A stretch of DNA of 64,000 nt from Paenibacillus sp. 1001270B_150601_E10 (GCF_015558675.1 NZ_JADMOL010000007.1:137009-201008); one strand, 5' to 3'; shown: positions 1-10,179, counted from the stretch's first letter. Notes: generated by a model not told the origin, from the letters alone. Numbers and translations: made by a program.

Positions 1-1
1 T

Positions 2-1465
2 TGGGATATCGGTACCGCCTTCGAGAGAAAGGATCCTATCCTTCAGCAGCTAGAGAAGCAATTCAACCTTACCATTCAGCCTGTGAACATTACCTCCTCT
101 GATTACATGCAGAAGCTGCAGATGTGGGCCACCTCGGACAAGCTTCCCGATGTGTTTGCTCATTCCATCGCAAGCGATTCACCAGGCATTTATAACGAAT
201 GGATGAAGCACCGATTAATTAAGCCATTGCCTGAGGATCTAACACCCTACCCCTATGTTGATCAAATTGCACAGATTCCGGATATTCGACTGTTAAAGAA
301 GGATAACAAACTGTATATGCTGCCTAGAATCGGCTACCCCACGAATCGCTTATGGATGCTTGAGCGGGTCCTCTTTGTTCGCAAGGACTGGATGAACGAT
401 CTATTGCTTCATGACATTGCTAGCTACGAGCAATTCTCAAACATGCTTGCCGCCTTCAAAAATCGAACGTCAAAAAGTAAGCCATCCCAGATGGTAGGAC
501 TCACTGCTTCAGGCATGAACATGCTCTCCTGGGCGTTCAGCTCCACTTTTCCGCAATTTGCTACTGAACAGTGGGTATTTGAGCATAACCAATGGATTCC
601 CTTCTATGCTTCTAAAAAAATGGACAAAGTCGTTGTTCAGCTGAGGGAACTGTATCGAAATGGAACCCTCGATCCGGAGTTCTACTATATAAAAGAAGAG
701 GATGCTGTCCTTAAGTTTGTGAACGGACAAGCAGGCGCGCTTGTATATCGCGCTACGCCTGACAGCTTAAGCGAGTTGGAGGAACGATGGAAAGCCGCTC
801 ATCCAGACAAGAGTTTTTATGATGCGGTTGATATTTTGCACGTATGGCCAACTGAGGATGGACATCGTTATTTTTACGCTGCACAGACCTATTGGTCCGA
901 GACGTTCTTCAATGCGAAGATCAGTGATGAGAAGATGGATCGTATTCTGCGCTTATATGACTACTTGCTCTCTCCTGAAGGTCAAATGCTGACAAGCTAC
1001 GGAATGGAAGGGAAAGATTATAAAGTGGAGGATGGGAGTATCATTATTACGCGTCCTTATGATGAGCAGCGAAGAAAGCTGGTTGATCTGGATAAGACCT
1101 ATCCGTCCATTGCTATTCTTCGTTCATTGGCTTCTTGGGGCAAGGATCGAAACTTCCGATTTGACCAAACCAACCGGATTAAATTTGGAGATCATAATAT
1201 TGAAAAAAGCTTGGATGAGATGGAATGGCAATTCAATCACGCAACTGCTACTCCGACCTATCCTAAGATCAACTCCCTCTCTACCCCAGCTAAAGATAAG
1301 CTCGGAACTCTTATTAATCCGCTGGAGGATCTAATTAAGGTAACCATCAGCAGTGAAGACCCTGTGGCGATGTGGCATCGAATGGTGGAACGATACGAGA
1401 GCCTTGGCCTGAACAAAGCGATAACTGAAGTGAATACAGCGCTGCAGCAGCGTCAGAAGCAATAG
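2..1465 (+). CDS. Extracellular solute-binding protein, family 1 (5' end cut off)
   Basis: The reading frame is open from base 2, before the first ATG at 83, so the gene starts outside the window and its signal peptide is not visible. The 487 visible residues have the look of a Paenibacillus family 1 substrate-binding protein for a sugar ABC importer. An early segment is typical of the first lobe, there are many exposed aromatic residues, and the mid region (FVNGQAGALVYRATPDSLSE) resembles the usual hinge. A segment near the C-terminus (LLSPEGQMLTSYGMEGKDY) is characteristic of the family. It is on the plus strand and converges on the large minus-strand transporter operon, sharing a bidirectional terminator with it. 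The substrate cannot be told from sequence. Family call firm; role as an importer subunit inferred. Confidence 0.85.
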   Translation, partial: WDIGTAFERKDPILQQLEKQFNLTIQPVNITSSDYMQKLQMWATSDKLPDVFAHSIASDSPGIYNEWMKHRLIKPLPEDLTPYPYVDQIAQIPDIRLLKKDNKLYMLPRIGYPTNRLWMLERVLFVRKDWMNDLLLHDIASYEQFSNMLAAFKNRTSKSKPSQMVGLTASGMNMLSWAFSSTFPQFATEQWVFEHNQWIPFYASKKMDKVVVQLRELYRNGTLDPEFYYIKEEDAVLKFVNGQAGALVYRATPDSLSELEERWKAAHPDKSFYDAVDILHVWPTEDGHRYFYAAQTYWSETFFNAKISDEKMDRILRLYDYLLSPEGQMLTSYGMEGKDYKVEDGSIIITRPYDEQRRKLVDLDKTYPSIAILRSLASWGKDRNFRFDQTNRIKFGDHNIEKSLDEMEWQFNHATATPTYPKINSLSTPAKDKLGTLINPLEDLIKVTISSEDPVAMWHRMVERYESLGLNKAITEVNTALQQRQKQ

Positions 1466-1477
1466 CTCGCACAGTAG

Positions 1478-1534
1478 AAAAGCCTCCCTTCTCCAGAAGC
1501 AGATAGCTGCGACTAACAGAAGATAGAGGCTTTT
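1478..1534. terminator. Bidirectional intrinsic terminator between convergent genes
   Basis: AAAAGCCTC at 1478-1486 is complementary to GAGGCTTTT at 1526-1534, and each arm ends in a run of A or T. It can therefore end transcription of the plus-strand binding protein gene and of the minus-strand permease operon. Confidence 0.75.
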
Positions 1535-1567
1535 ATTGCTCTATTTAACGGCATCACATGCAATCCA

Positions 1568-2536
1568 TCACCCTATCAGTCCGCTTCGTTCCACGCTCTC
1601 CACAAAGTAGCGCTGAGCAAAGATGTACAGGATCACAATCGGTGCAATAAATAAAAGCTCTCCCGCATTCTTCACAAGATAAGCATACAGCGGGTCATTC
1701 AATGAGAATGATGCCCACATGACAGGAAGCTTCGTCGATAATACATCAGTCGAAGTCAGGAAGAGGGATACATAATAATTATCATTCCATTGCCATACGA
1801 AGGAGAACAGAACCACTGTCACAATAGCAGGAATGGCGTTCGGCAGCATAATGCGCGTAAACGATTGAAGGACGGAGCAGCCGTCGATGTAAGACGCTTC
1901 CTCCAGCTCAACAGGAATCCCTCGAAAGAATTGCCGGAAGATAAAGATAAATAAACCGCTTTTGATCCCCATGCCGGTGATGGACTGCAGAATAAATGGC
2001 CAGTAGCTGTCAAGCAGATTCAAGCCCCTCTGTCCTGTAATCCACTCGATTAAGCCAAAGATATCAAAATAACGATAGTTTAAATACGTCGTGACCATCA
2101 ATGTCTGGACTGGAACGATGATCGTGAAGATGACGCCTGCAAACAACAACCCACTGCCCTTGAAGCGCAGTCGTGCAAAGGCGAAGGCAGCAAGGGAGCA
2201 GGAGATGACCTGCAGAATGGTGGAGACGCCTGCAATCATTAAGGAATGCAGGGCGGTCTTCGGATAGTTCAGCGCCTCGAAGGCAATCTTAATCGTTTCC
2301 AAGGTGAAGTGCTTTGGAATCCAGAGCACGGTCGTATCGTATACGTCCAAGCGATCCTTAAAGGAGACGGACAATTTGAAAAAGAGCGGATACAAAATGA
2401 CAAAGCAAAAGCCCGCAATAAGGACGGTACGAACAAGAACCCAACTCCAATGCTTCGCTCGCTGAAGGGGCGATATTGTCCGTGTTCTTCTGCGCGCCCT
2501 CCAAGCCGCAGCTCTCGCTTCAGCCTGTATCTTCAT
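1568..2536 (-). CDS. Carbohydrate ABC transporter permease, MalG-type
   Basis: Inner-membrane subunit of a binding-protein-dependent sugar importer. The 322-residue protein has a basic N-terminus, about six hydrophobic segments and the cytoplasmic EAA loop (EEASYIDGCS, about residues 213-222) that docks the ATPase. The C-terminal placement of that loop and the ending resemble MalG-type permeases. It is the last gene of the operon, 21 bases after the partner permease. No ATPase gene lies nearby; in Bacillota such importers commonly share one MsmX-type ATPase encoded elsewhere. The start has a GGGGTGA ribosome binding site. Substrate unknown. Confidence 0.9.
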   Translation of the reverse strand: MKIQAEARAAAWRARRRTRTISPLQRAKHWSWVLVRTVLIAGFCFVILYPLFFKLSVSFKDRLDVYDTTVLWIPKHFTLETIKIAFEALNYPKTALHSLMIAGVSTILQVISCSLAAFAFARLRFKGSGLLFAGVIFTIIVPVQTLMVTTYLNYRYFDIFGLIEWITGQRGLNLLDSYWPFILQSITGMGIKSGLFIFIFRQFFRGIPVELEEASYIDGCSVLQSFTRIMLPNAIPAIVTVVLFSFVWQWNDNYYVSLFLTSTDVLSTKLPVMWASFSLNDPLYAYLVKNAGELLFIAPIVILYIFAQRYFVESVERSGLIG

Positions 2537-2557
2537 TCGGATTCACCCCTTCGCTCG

Positions 2558-3511
2558 TTAATCATAGTAGAACACTTTCCGCGAGATCAGCGTCGTCGTG
2601 ACCAAGAGGATGATGGATACAATCAGAAAGTAGACCCAAGCCATCGCCGCGCTCAGGCTAAAGTTCAAGGATTGGAAGGCGGTATCCTTTATCATTTGAC
2701 TGAGCTGGTTGCGGCTGTATGAATCGACAACCGTGTATACCACATTTGTAAGCAGGATTGGGCTGATCATCGGAAATGTGATTTTCCAAAAAGCCTCATA
2801 GCCTGTTGTTCCCTCAATCTTCGCCGCTTCATAAAGGGATGGGGAGATTGATTGAAGGGCTGCAAGAAAGATCAGTATTTGTACCCCGGACGAACTGATC
2901 ACTTCATAGATGCGATCTACAGATCCCGTAATGTAAGTGACAATACCATTGCCTACTCCTGCCTCTAGCAGCATTCTCTTCAGCTCAAAGCTTGTGAAGA
3001 CGAAGCCTCCATCCTCGGCGGCTCCCGTAACCGAGGCCGCGATCGAGGTCATCTGCGAGCTGTTCTCCAGCGACAGAACAGGGGCTGCCAGCAGCACTGG
3101 CAAGAAGAAAATAGCTCTCGCAAATACCCTTCCCTTGAACCTCTGATTAATCAGTGTCGCGACAAACAAGCTGAATATCGTGATGGAAGGAACGCTGATG
3201 ACGATATCCGTAATGGACTCCACTAGCGTGCGGGTAAAGGTCGGATGATTCGTAAACAGCTCCCGATAGAAGCTGAAGCCCTCATAGCTTGTATCAAACC
3301 CGCCTTTGCCAAGCGTAAGCTTGTTGAGGCTGTAGATAAACGATTGGTAGAGCGGAACGAGAAATAAAAAGACGAAGCCAAGAAACCAAGGCGCGACAAA
3401 CACCAAGCCGAGAGCGGCCTTCTTTTCTTGCAGCGACAGTTTCCCTCTATTGAAAGTCTTTATCGGCCTTCTTCGATTGATCCACTCACGCATCTGTGCT
3501 GCCTTACTCAT
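2558..3511 (-). CDS. Sugar ABC transporter permease, MalF-type, with enlarged external loop
   Basis: First permease of the distal pair. The 317-residue protein has a MalF-like N-terminal segment (LGLVFVAPWFLGFVFLFLVP) and an EAA loop (EAAKIEGTTGYEAFWKITFP). Between the middle membrane segments it carries a loop of roughly 60 polar residues (about 145-205) that is longer than in ordinary sugar permeases, including those encoded at 8315-10179. The ATG start overlaps the stop codon of the DUF5696 gene (ATGA) and has a GGAGG site, so the two are translationally coupled. The long loop may contact the DUF5696 or binding proteins outside the membrane; that is inference. Confidence 0.88.
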   Translation of the reverse strand: MSKAAQMREWINRRRPIKTFNRGKLSLQEKKAALGLVFVAPWFLGFVFLFLVPLYQSFIYSLNKLTLGKGGFDTSYEGFSFYRELFTNHPTFTRTLVESITDIVISVPSITIFSLFVATLINQRFKGRVFARAIFFLPVLLAAPVLSLENSSQMTSIAASVTGAAEDGGFVFTSFELKRMLLEAGVGNGIVTYITGSVDRIYEVISSSGVQILIFLAALQSISPSLYEAAKIEGTTGYEAFWKITFPMISPILLTNVVYTVVDSYSRNQLSQMIKDTAFQSLNFSLSAAMAWVYFLIVSIILLVTTTLISRKVFYYD

Positions 3512-6186
3512 GCTCCACCTCCTGCTGCCCGGTACCCTAGGGCCTCAATGGACATGCCGTCCACGGTAACTGCCTCCCGATTGTAATTCACGATGATACG
3601 CAGTCCCTTGTCAAAAGTCGTCTCGTACACTTTATCCAGCAGCTTGCGATGCCCGGTAATGGGCTGATTGCGCACCTGCTGAAGCAGGCTGTTAGCCTCT
3701 TGATAAAGCTCGGCCGCTTCATCAATCCAATTCTCGTAAGAAGCAGAGTACAGATGGCTCAGCTTGGTGTCGCGAACAGCTGAAGGCTTCTCATAGAACC
3801 ACTGATAGAATGGAAGCGTGCCGGTCTCAAGCGTTTTTAGCAGAGACGTTCTAGGATCCTGATCCCGCTCCATATTGATAGGCTTGCCGGCATGGTCGAT
3901 GTACCCATGTAGCACGATGGAGTAGAACGGAATCTCTTCACTTTCGATATTGAAACGGCTGCTCGACAACGGCGCGTGAACAATCGTCTTCGCGTAAGGG
4001 AGTGCATACGCATTTCCCCCACTAATCATGAGATCCCCAATCTCGGCATTCATCACATTCAGGCTATCAGAAGCCATCGCCAGCGCTTCTTGTCTTGTCG
4101 TCGTCACCTGCGGTGAGACGCTGCTGTTTAATTCATCCCCAAGATCACGAAGGGAAACGGACGGCAGTTCGAGAGGACGATAGCTGTTCACGAATGCGTC
4201 AACGATGCCTCTTAATTTGTCCGGGGCGAGCAAATAATACAGCCGCTCCCCTGGATTGGTCGTCACCAAGTCCGTTGCTGTGCGTGAAGCGCCTTTGCGG
4301 TTCAGAAATCTAGCACCGTCTCGCTGAGCCTTGAAGCCCTTTCCATTCTCATATACCTCTTGAAATGCCACATCTGGATACAGTTCGATCTGACGCTCGC
4401 GAGCAAATTGGATCAAGGACTGCAGCCCCTTCGTTCCGCCTAAGATGCTGTCAGGCTTAACGCGGGTAGGCAGCGTGTGATAATAGCCTTCATTGAACCA
4501 GCCAGAATATTTCAGCTGGATATGCTGAACACCCTTTTGCTGCAGCTGTTCAAGGATAGCTGTCGCTTCTCTATAGGTGGTAACAGACTCCACCGATTCA
4601 TAGGGAATCCCTAGAAATGTCTTTCTAACCGGAATCCCGCCAACCAACTCCAGTATAAATGGCAGATCTCCTGTATCCTGAATGGGGGTAAGCTGTTGGC
4701 TTTCGATTAAGTGCTCCCGATACAACCGCGCCATGCCAACATAATTGGCCTCATCTCCATGAAGGAAGCCATAGCGTACCGCAATCCCTTGGTTGTACAT
4801 TTCCGAATACTTTGGAATGTGCCGTGTAACTGATCCTGCCCGAAATTGAACCGATTCCATATCCTTCATGCGAAATGAGGCATTGACACGGTTATAGCTG
4901 TTCAGTCTTCCGCTGATATCTGCCATGATCGATGCCTGAGCATCTCCAGCTTCTACGATCGCGAGCATCGCCTGCTCTCCTCGCTTTAGGCCGAATACAG
5001 GCAGTCTTGACGTTTCCGTTGGCTGCAGCTGAATTTGGGTATTGGCGATAGGTGTCGCATCCTCGCCATACAGCGGCAGCTCATACGCTCTTGCTCCAAT
5101 ATGGTCCTGATTCAGCTCAATTAAGGCGCCTGAGCCATCAGGAACAAACATATACCCTTCCTCTTGAAGTCCTGCCGCACCGAAGAAGGGAAGCAGTTGA
5201 ATCGTATGCAGAGGAAAAGCTTCCGTATCCTGAACCTCCTCGGTATCGATGCTGACCAGCAGCTGCTCATCATCAAGCTCATACCGAATGGGAATGGTGA
5301 AGCGAGGAGCAGCACTTTCCTTAATAGACGAATCCCCATTCGCAGATGCGCTGTCCTGCATCGCCTCCTCAGCTGTGTATCCAATCGACTCCAGAATAGC
5401 TGCGACATCCTTTACGATGTAGTCCTGCATCTCCTTGCGTTCATATTGCTGCTTCTCCTCATTGAAGAAGAAACGGCTTCGCAGTCGTCCGCGTGCTGAC
5501 TCATCCTCGATCTGGTTGAGGATTCGTTCTTCGAATCTCTCCTTGCTGATGACCTTAGGGATTGCACCTAATCCTTCTTCGGAACTGCCAATCTCATAGA
5601 TGATCTTGACGCCGCCATCGATCTCCTTGATCTCGAACTGGCCCTTCTGCACGCTCTCAGCTGCATTATTCATCATCGCCTCATGTCCGCGATCATTGTA
5701 GTACGAAAGGATGAACTGCGAATCCAGATCGCTCTTGTTCGTGGCCTTTGCAATCTTATCCTGATCGCGATCAGCGGGGTTGCTGCTCCACAGCTCCCCC
5801 GTGCGCTTATCGCGGACTAGAATCTCAGTCGTTTTTCTATTATGAAACAATTGCAAGTACGTGTTCTCCGCAGCCTTGACCATCCCCTGAGGGGGATCAA
5901 ACGGGATTGAAGCCGCTGCGACTTCGCCTGCCTTCGGCTGTGCAGGCGAGATCGCTTTAGCTGCTGGACTCTCCACTGCTGCCGCAGAAGAATCCCCTTC
6001 TCCTTGCTTTCGTGTCTCGGCAGTTAACTCTGGAATGGCTGCCAGCTTTGCACGATGTGCTGTCCAATCGCCAGTTCCTGCTTTCTCATAAGCCATGATT
6101 GCTGTACCCGTCAGCCCTTCATTTATCCCTACAGTCAGGATCAGGCCGCAGCACAGCAGAACGGCTCCTATCTTACTCTTGCGCAT
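3508..6186 (-). CDS. DUF5696 domain secreted protein
   Basis: An 892-residue protein with an N-terminal hydrophobic segment (residues 6-27) that looks like a signal peptide or anchor, a low-complexity Ala/Glu linker (about 45-95), and a long globular part. I recognise the overall pattern as the DUF5696 family, which sits in sugar-importer operons of Paenibacillus. The central region, with GDLPFILELVGG and later IQLKYSGWFNEGYY, recalls the strand edges of a TIM barrel, so a glycosidase-like fold is possible, but no catalytic residues can be assigned. It lies between two permease pairs, 12 bases after the Yip1-type gene, and is coupled by ATGA to the next permease. A function in handling extracellular glycan for the importer is inferred from context only. 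Confidence 0.75.
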   Translation of the reverse strand: MRKSKIGAVLLCCGLILTVGINEGLTGTAIMAYEKAGTGDWTAHRAKLAAIPELTAETRKQGEGDSSAAAVESPAAKAISPAQPKAGEVAAASIPFDPPQGMVKAAENTYLQLFHNRKTTEILVRDKRTGELWSSNPADRDQDKIAKATNKSDLDSQFILSYYNDRGHEAMMNNAAESVQKGQFEIKEIDGGVKIIYEIGSSEEGLGAIPKVISKERFEERILNQIEDESARGRLRSRFFFNEEKQQYERKEMQDYIVKDVAAILESIGYTAEEAMQDSASANGDSSIKESAAPRFTIPIRYELDDEQLLVSIDTEEVQDTEAFPLHTIQLLPFFGAAGLQEEGYMFVPDGSGALIELNQDHIGARAYELPLYGEDATPIANTQIQLQPTETSRLPVFGLKRGEQAMLAIVEAGDAQASIMADISGRLNSYNRVNASFRMKDMESVQFRAGSVTRHIPKYSEMYNQGIAVRYGFLHGDEANYVGMARLYREHLIESQQLTPIQDTGDLPFILELVGGIPVRKTFLGIPYESVESVTTYREATAILEQLQQKGVQHIQLKYSGWFNEGYYHTLPTRVKPDSILGGTKGLQSLIQFARERQIELYPDVAFQEVYENGKGFKAQRDGARFLNRKGASRTATDLVTTNPGERLYYLLAPDKLRGIVDAFVNSYRPLELPSVSLRDLGDELNSSVSPQVTTTRQEALAMASDSLNVMNAEIGDLMISGGNAYALPYAKTIVHAPLSSSRFNIESEEIPFYSIVLHGYIDHAGKPINMERDQDPRTSLLKTLETGTLPFYQWFYEKPSAVRDTKLSHLYSASYENWIDEAAELYQEANSLLQQVRNQPITGHRKLLDKVYETTFDKGLRIIVNYNREAVTVDGMSIEALGYRAAGGGA

Positions 6187-6198
6187 GTCCGCCCCTCC

Positions 6199-8292
6199 TT
6201 ACGCCCTTGCCCGAATCTCTGTAAAGACGGATAGGGCAAAAGCAATCATTTGCTGCAGCAAGCTAAAGCAAAGAATGCCTAGGAATACGATAAAGATCAT
6301 GACAATCACGGTTAGAAACAGCGTCAAGAATGTCTTGAAGATGCTGTATTGATGGACCGTCATCATGCCAACGAACAGCAGCCACAAGCACCATATGACT
6401 GCAATCGTTTCCATTAGGTAATAGAATGGAGCTTCCTCCTGTGTAATCATGTTGCTGAACACGATCTGAGGCACGTAGACGATAACCAGCGGCAAGAGCG
6501 CATAGCCGACCGCCATCACAATGTCTCGGAACTTTCCTTCTCCATTCATTAAGGTTGTAAGCGACCAATTCGCCACACAGAACAAGAGGAAGGGCAGCAG
6601 GATATAGCTGAGCTCGTCAATGCTGTTTAGCTCGCTCAGCCGATTGAAGTTCACAATGAAGCCTGCATATTGACGCTTCATCATCATCGTGATCATAAGC
6701 GCAAGCAGGATCATAAGCGCGATCTTCATCCGCCCCTTCTGCTCATACTTCATCTCCCAGAATCCATTGAACGGTCGGAATATCGTATAGAAAGGAGCGC
6801 TTGCCACTCCTGTATCTACATAGAATGCCTTCGCTCGCTGCCTGACCCAGATGACTCTGCCTGCAACCGCTAAGCCCGCAGCCGCTAGCACGCCTGTCAT
6901 AATGGAACCGAAATGCTCCCAGAGCAGCTCTTTGCGATAACGCTTGAACGCCTCGGAATAATACTTGCGATTGTTTCCATTCTTGAAATATTCCATGGCA
7001 AGCTCGTTCTGATCCTTCTTCATCAGAGCTTTGCCGATGCCAATATAGGCGATATCAAAATTGGCGTTTAATTGAAGCACCTCATTCCATGCACGCGAAG
7101 CTTCATCCGCCCTTCCGGTGTCATGTGCCTTTACCGCTTCACGGATGAGCGCACCATATCGGGTTGGGGCGAAGACGGTCAGACGGTTCATCTCTTGGTC
7201 AAGCACCACTATCCGTTCTCCCTGCATTGCAATCGCGACAGGCTTCTGAAAGTTATTCCATTGGGTGCCAATGCCCCCAAACTGGTACAGCAGGTTGCCG
7301 TCCCGATCATAGGTGAAGATCCGGTTGCGAGTCGAATCCAAGCCGCTGTACATGCCGTTTACATCTGCAACGACGTCGATGAATCTGGAGCTGCCGGCGT
7401 TCTGCAAAGCAGCCGAAGCCTCTTCTGTCGAGTCAATCTGTACAACCGAGATGTCACCCATCGGATGAAAATAACCTTCTCTTCGTAAAATATCTTCTCC
7501 ACTCGGATTAAAGCGTTTGATGGGCGTATCCGAGTTGATTTCTGAGGATACCGCATAAATAAAGCCGCGCTCATCAACATCCAAGTTGCTGAATTCAATG
7601 GGCAAGAACAGCTCCATCTGTTCCGATTGCTGCTTGGTGGATAAACGTTTCCATAAGAGATCGACGGGGCTGAATCGCACCTTATTCGTTCCTACGTACC
7701 CCTTAAAGCCTCCCATTGCGTCGAATTCCATGATCCCTTCATAGGCTCCCTGAGCAATCACGTAGATGCGATTGGCCTGATCCACATAGATCTTGTTCGG
7801 GAAAAATTGAAATCCATCAGGAAGGATGCTTGATTCCGGCGATTCAATCACTTGAAGCAGGCGACCCTCTTCATTCACTTTTACAATGCGCTGATTTTGC
7901 GTATCCGCGACATACATATTTTTATCGAGGTCAACATAGATCCCGGAGGGCTTATTAAAGCTGCCCTTCCCTCCATCGCCTACGACATGATCAATCGTAC
8001 GTATCAGTTGCCCCTTCCCGTCCAACACCACAATTCGGTTGTTGCCTGTATCCACAATGTACATGCGTTGATCATCAGACACGAATACATCCTGCGGGGT
8101 CTTAAGTGCTCCTATGCCTAGATCCGTGCCATAAATATGCTGTTCAGCCGCATACGGATATGGGGCAGGTTCAGCTTCTCCCCAGTACGAATAGTTATAG
8201 CTGTAATCTGGCAGCGCATAAGCTGATGACGCGAGGCCTGCCATCATGCATAGAAGCATTAGAATGGAGGTGATGCTTCGAATGAAAGCCAA
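6199..8292 (-). CDS. NHL-repeat / Yip1-domain membrane protein
   Basis: A 697-residue protein that begins at a TTG with a strong GGAGGAG site. A signal peptide (residues 1-26) is followed by NHL-type beta-propeller repeats (for example VFVSDDQRMYIVDTGNNRIV and the next repeat IYVDLDKNMYVADTQNQRI, about residues 60-370). Then come a short TPR-like helical part (about 385-440), a single membrane helix near residue 465 and a C-terminal multi-helix Yip1-like domain (about 510-697). An external propeller coupled to a membrane bundle suggests a sensor or scaffold for the neighbouring importer. The family is seen beside DUF5696 genes in Paenibacillus; its role is not known. Confidence 0.8.
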   Translation of the reverse strand: MAFIRSITSILMLLCMMAGLASSAYALPDYSYNYSYWGEAEPAPYPYAAEQHIYGTDLGIGALKTPQDVFVSDDQRMYIVDTGNNRIVVLDGKGQLIRTIDHVVGDGGKGSFNKPSGIYVDLDKNMYVADTQNQRIVKVNEEGRLLQVIESPESSILPDGFQFFPNKIYVDQANRIYVIAQGAYEGIMEFDAMGGFKGYVGTNKVRFSPVDLLWKRLSTKQQSEQMELFLPIEFSNLDVDERGFIYAVSSEINSDTPIKRFNPSGEDILRREGYFHPMGDISVVQIDSTEEASAALQNAGSSRFIDVVADVNGMYSGLDSTRNRIFTYDRDGNLLYQFGGIGTQWNNFQKPVAIAMQGERIVVLDQEMNRLTVFAPTRYGALIREAVKAHDTGRADEASRAWNEVLQLNANFDIAYIGIGKALMKKDQNELAMEYFKNGNNRKYYSEAFKRYRKELLWEHFGSIMTGVLAAAGLAVAGRVIWVRQRAKAFYVDTGVASAPFYTIFRPFNGFWEMKYEQKGRMKIALMILLALMITMMMKRQYAGFIVNFNRLSELNSIDELSYILLPFLLFCVANWSLTTLMNGEGKFRDIVMAVGYALLPLVIVYVPQIVFSNMITQEEAPFYYLMETIAVIWCLWLLFVGMMTVHQYSIFKTFLTLFLTVIVMIFIVFLGILCFSLLQQMIAFALSVFTEIRARA

Positions 8293-8314
8293 GGATAGCT
8301 CCTCCTTTCTCTAA

Positions 8315-9202
8315 TTAGTCTTTTAACCCTGAAGTGGACATGGTCTGAATGACACTGCTCTGTGTCAAAATAAAAATCAATACGGGTACCAGCATCATAA
8401 TGAGCGCTGCCGCAGCCATTGGTCCTGATCGATAAAAGCCCCCTGCTAGGATCTGGCTGAAAGCATAATCCATGGTCTTTAGCTGTTCACTGTATACAAA
8501 GGAGGCGCCCTGTCCTCCGCTTCCTGTTCCCCATAAGCCCTTAAAGGAGAAGATGATCAGCGTCAGCCAAGCTGGCTTTACCATTGGCATCACAATGCTC
8601 CAGAAGATACGAAACTCGCTTGCACCATCAATCTTCGCCGCTTCGATCAAGGCATCGGGGATCTGCTCCATAAACTGCTTCATAAGGAACAAGCCGAGCG
8701 ATGTCGCAAAGGCTGGAAATATAAGTGCCCAGTATGAATCCAATAAGCCAAGCCACGAGACGGTCAAATAGTTCGGGATGGCCGTTACCTGCGGCGCAAA
8801 CATTAAAGAAAGAACGACCGTCATGAATAGAATGTTGCCGCCTGGAAGCTTAAGCTTCGCAAGCGGATAAGCGGCCATTGAAGCCAGGATGACATGGCCG
8901 ACTGTCCCTGTTAGTGCGACAAAGATCGTATTAAACATATATCGTGAGAGCGGTACCCAGGTGTTGGAGAAAATGAGTGCAAGATCATAGAAGTTATCCA
9001 AGGTTGGCGAACGCACAAAGAAGGTAGGTGGAAATAAAAACAGTTCATCGAGAGGCTTCAAGGCCGTACTGATCATAAAGACAAACGGAACAGCCATGAA
9101 TACGCCCGCAGCAGCCAAGATGAGAAACAGCGCAACATCCATTGCAAAGGAACGGTTCAGCTTCTTCTGCCTCCGCCATCGCCATTGAATCGTCCATCTC
9201 AT
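8315..9202 (-). CDS. Carbohydrate ABC transporter permease, MalG-type
   Basis: A 295-residue permease with six hydrophobic segments, an EAA loop (EAAKIDGASEFRIFWSIVMP, near residue 190) and the MalG-like N-terminal part with FMISTALKPLDELFLFPP. It is the second gene of the proximal permease pair, 5 bases after its partner. Together they form the transmembrane channel for one of the two binding proteins upstream. The ATG at 9202 is the natural start. No ATPase is encoded in the operon. Confidence 0.92.
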   Translation of the reverse strand: MRWTIQWRWRRQKKLNRSFAMDVALFLILAAAGVFMAVPFVFMISTALKPLDELFLFPPTFFVRSPTLDNFYDLALIFSNTWVPLSRYMFNTIFVALTGTVGHVILASMAAYPLAKLKLPGGNILFMTVVLSLMFAPQVTAIPNYLTVSWLGLLDSYWALIFPAFATSLGLFLMKQFMEQIPDALIEAAKIDGASEFRIFWSIVMPMVKPAWLTLIIFSFKGLWGTGSGGQGASFVYSEQLKTMDYAFSQILAGGFYRSGPMAAAALIMMLVPVLIFILTQSSVIQTMSTSGLKD

Positions 9203-9207
9203 GAACG

Positions 9208-10179
9208 CTAGTCACCCACCTTCCTCAAGAGCTTTTGAACAATAAGATTGGATCCTAGCATCATAACGAACAGCACCGTCGCGATTGCGCTGGCATAACC
9301 CATCTCGAAGCGAATCGAGCCAAAGTCGTTCAAGTGCGTAACAATGGTATGTCCTGCATACTGCGGGCTAGGAAAGCCAACCATATTCGTTGCGACGTCA
9401 GCGACAGCAAAGGAAGATGTAATCTGCATGACCGCCCCGAACATCAGCATCGGCCTTAGCGATGGAAGCGTGATGAACCATAGCTCCTGCCAGCGATTGC
9501 GGATGCCGTCAATAGCCCCTGCTTCAATCAGAGACATATCCATGCCTTGAAGCCCTGCGATGAAGGCAAGGAAGGCGGTTCCCAAGCTAAGCCATAGCTG
9601 GACCAGCATTAGAATAATCAGCATATACTTCGGGTCCTGGAGCCATTGAATCGGCTCCAGAATAAATCCCCATTTCATTAAAAAGGCATTAATGTAGCCG
9701 AAGGAGTCGCCAGAGAACGCAACCTGCCAGATCAGATACACATTGCCTGAGATGGACGGCGCATAGAACAATAAGGTGATGACCGAGCGAATGACCGGTG
9801 ATAGCTCGTTGATCAGCCATGCTAAAAAGAAGCAGGCGATATAGCTGAGCGGTCCCGTAACGGCGGCGAACAAAAGCGTATTTTTCAAGGCGATCAAAAA
9901 CACTTCATCCTTGATGAACAAATTCGCGTAATTCTCCCAGCCAATGAAACTTGGGGGCTCTAGAATATTAAAGTTCGTAAAACTAAGTGCAAAGGCCATG
10001 AACACTGGAAAGGCTGTAAAGATCAGAAACAGCGTAAAGTAAGGAGCAAGCAGCATATAACCATGACGCTTAATCTTCATTTCACGCAGGAATAGCGACA
10101 CTCTCCCCTTCCCGGGCCCTAATCGATGCAGGCTTGAATCTGTCATCTGCTCTTGAACTCCTTGATTCGATAGAGACAT
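9208..10179 (-). CDS. Sugar ABC transporter permease, MalF-type
   Basis: A 323-residue MalF-like permease. It has a cytoplasmic N-terminus of about 40 residues, six hydrophobic segments starting with YMLLAPYFTLFLIFTAFPVF, and an EAA-type loop (EAGAIDGIRNRWQELWFITL). The start has an AGGAGG site. It follows the large binding protein gene by 20 bases and precedes the MalG-type partner by 5 bases. Its external loop is of normal length, unlike that of the distal MalF-type permease at 2558-3511. Confidence 0.92.
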   Translation of the reverse strand: MSLSNQGVQEQMTDSSLHRLGPGKGRVSLFLREMKIKRHGYMLLAPYFTLFLIFTAFPVFMAFALSFTNFNILEPPSFIGWENYANLFIKDEVFLIALKNTLLFAAVTGPLSYIACFFLAWLINELSPVIRSVITLLFYAPSISGNVYLIWQVAFSGDSFGYINAFLMKWGFILEPIQWLQDPKYMLIILMLVQLWLSLGTAFLAFIAGLQGMDMSLIEAGAIDGIRNRWQELWFITLPSLRPMLMFGAVMQITSSFAVADVATNMVGFPSPQYAGHTIVTHLNDFGSIRFEMGYASAIATVLFVMMLGSNLIVQKLLRKVGD

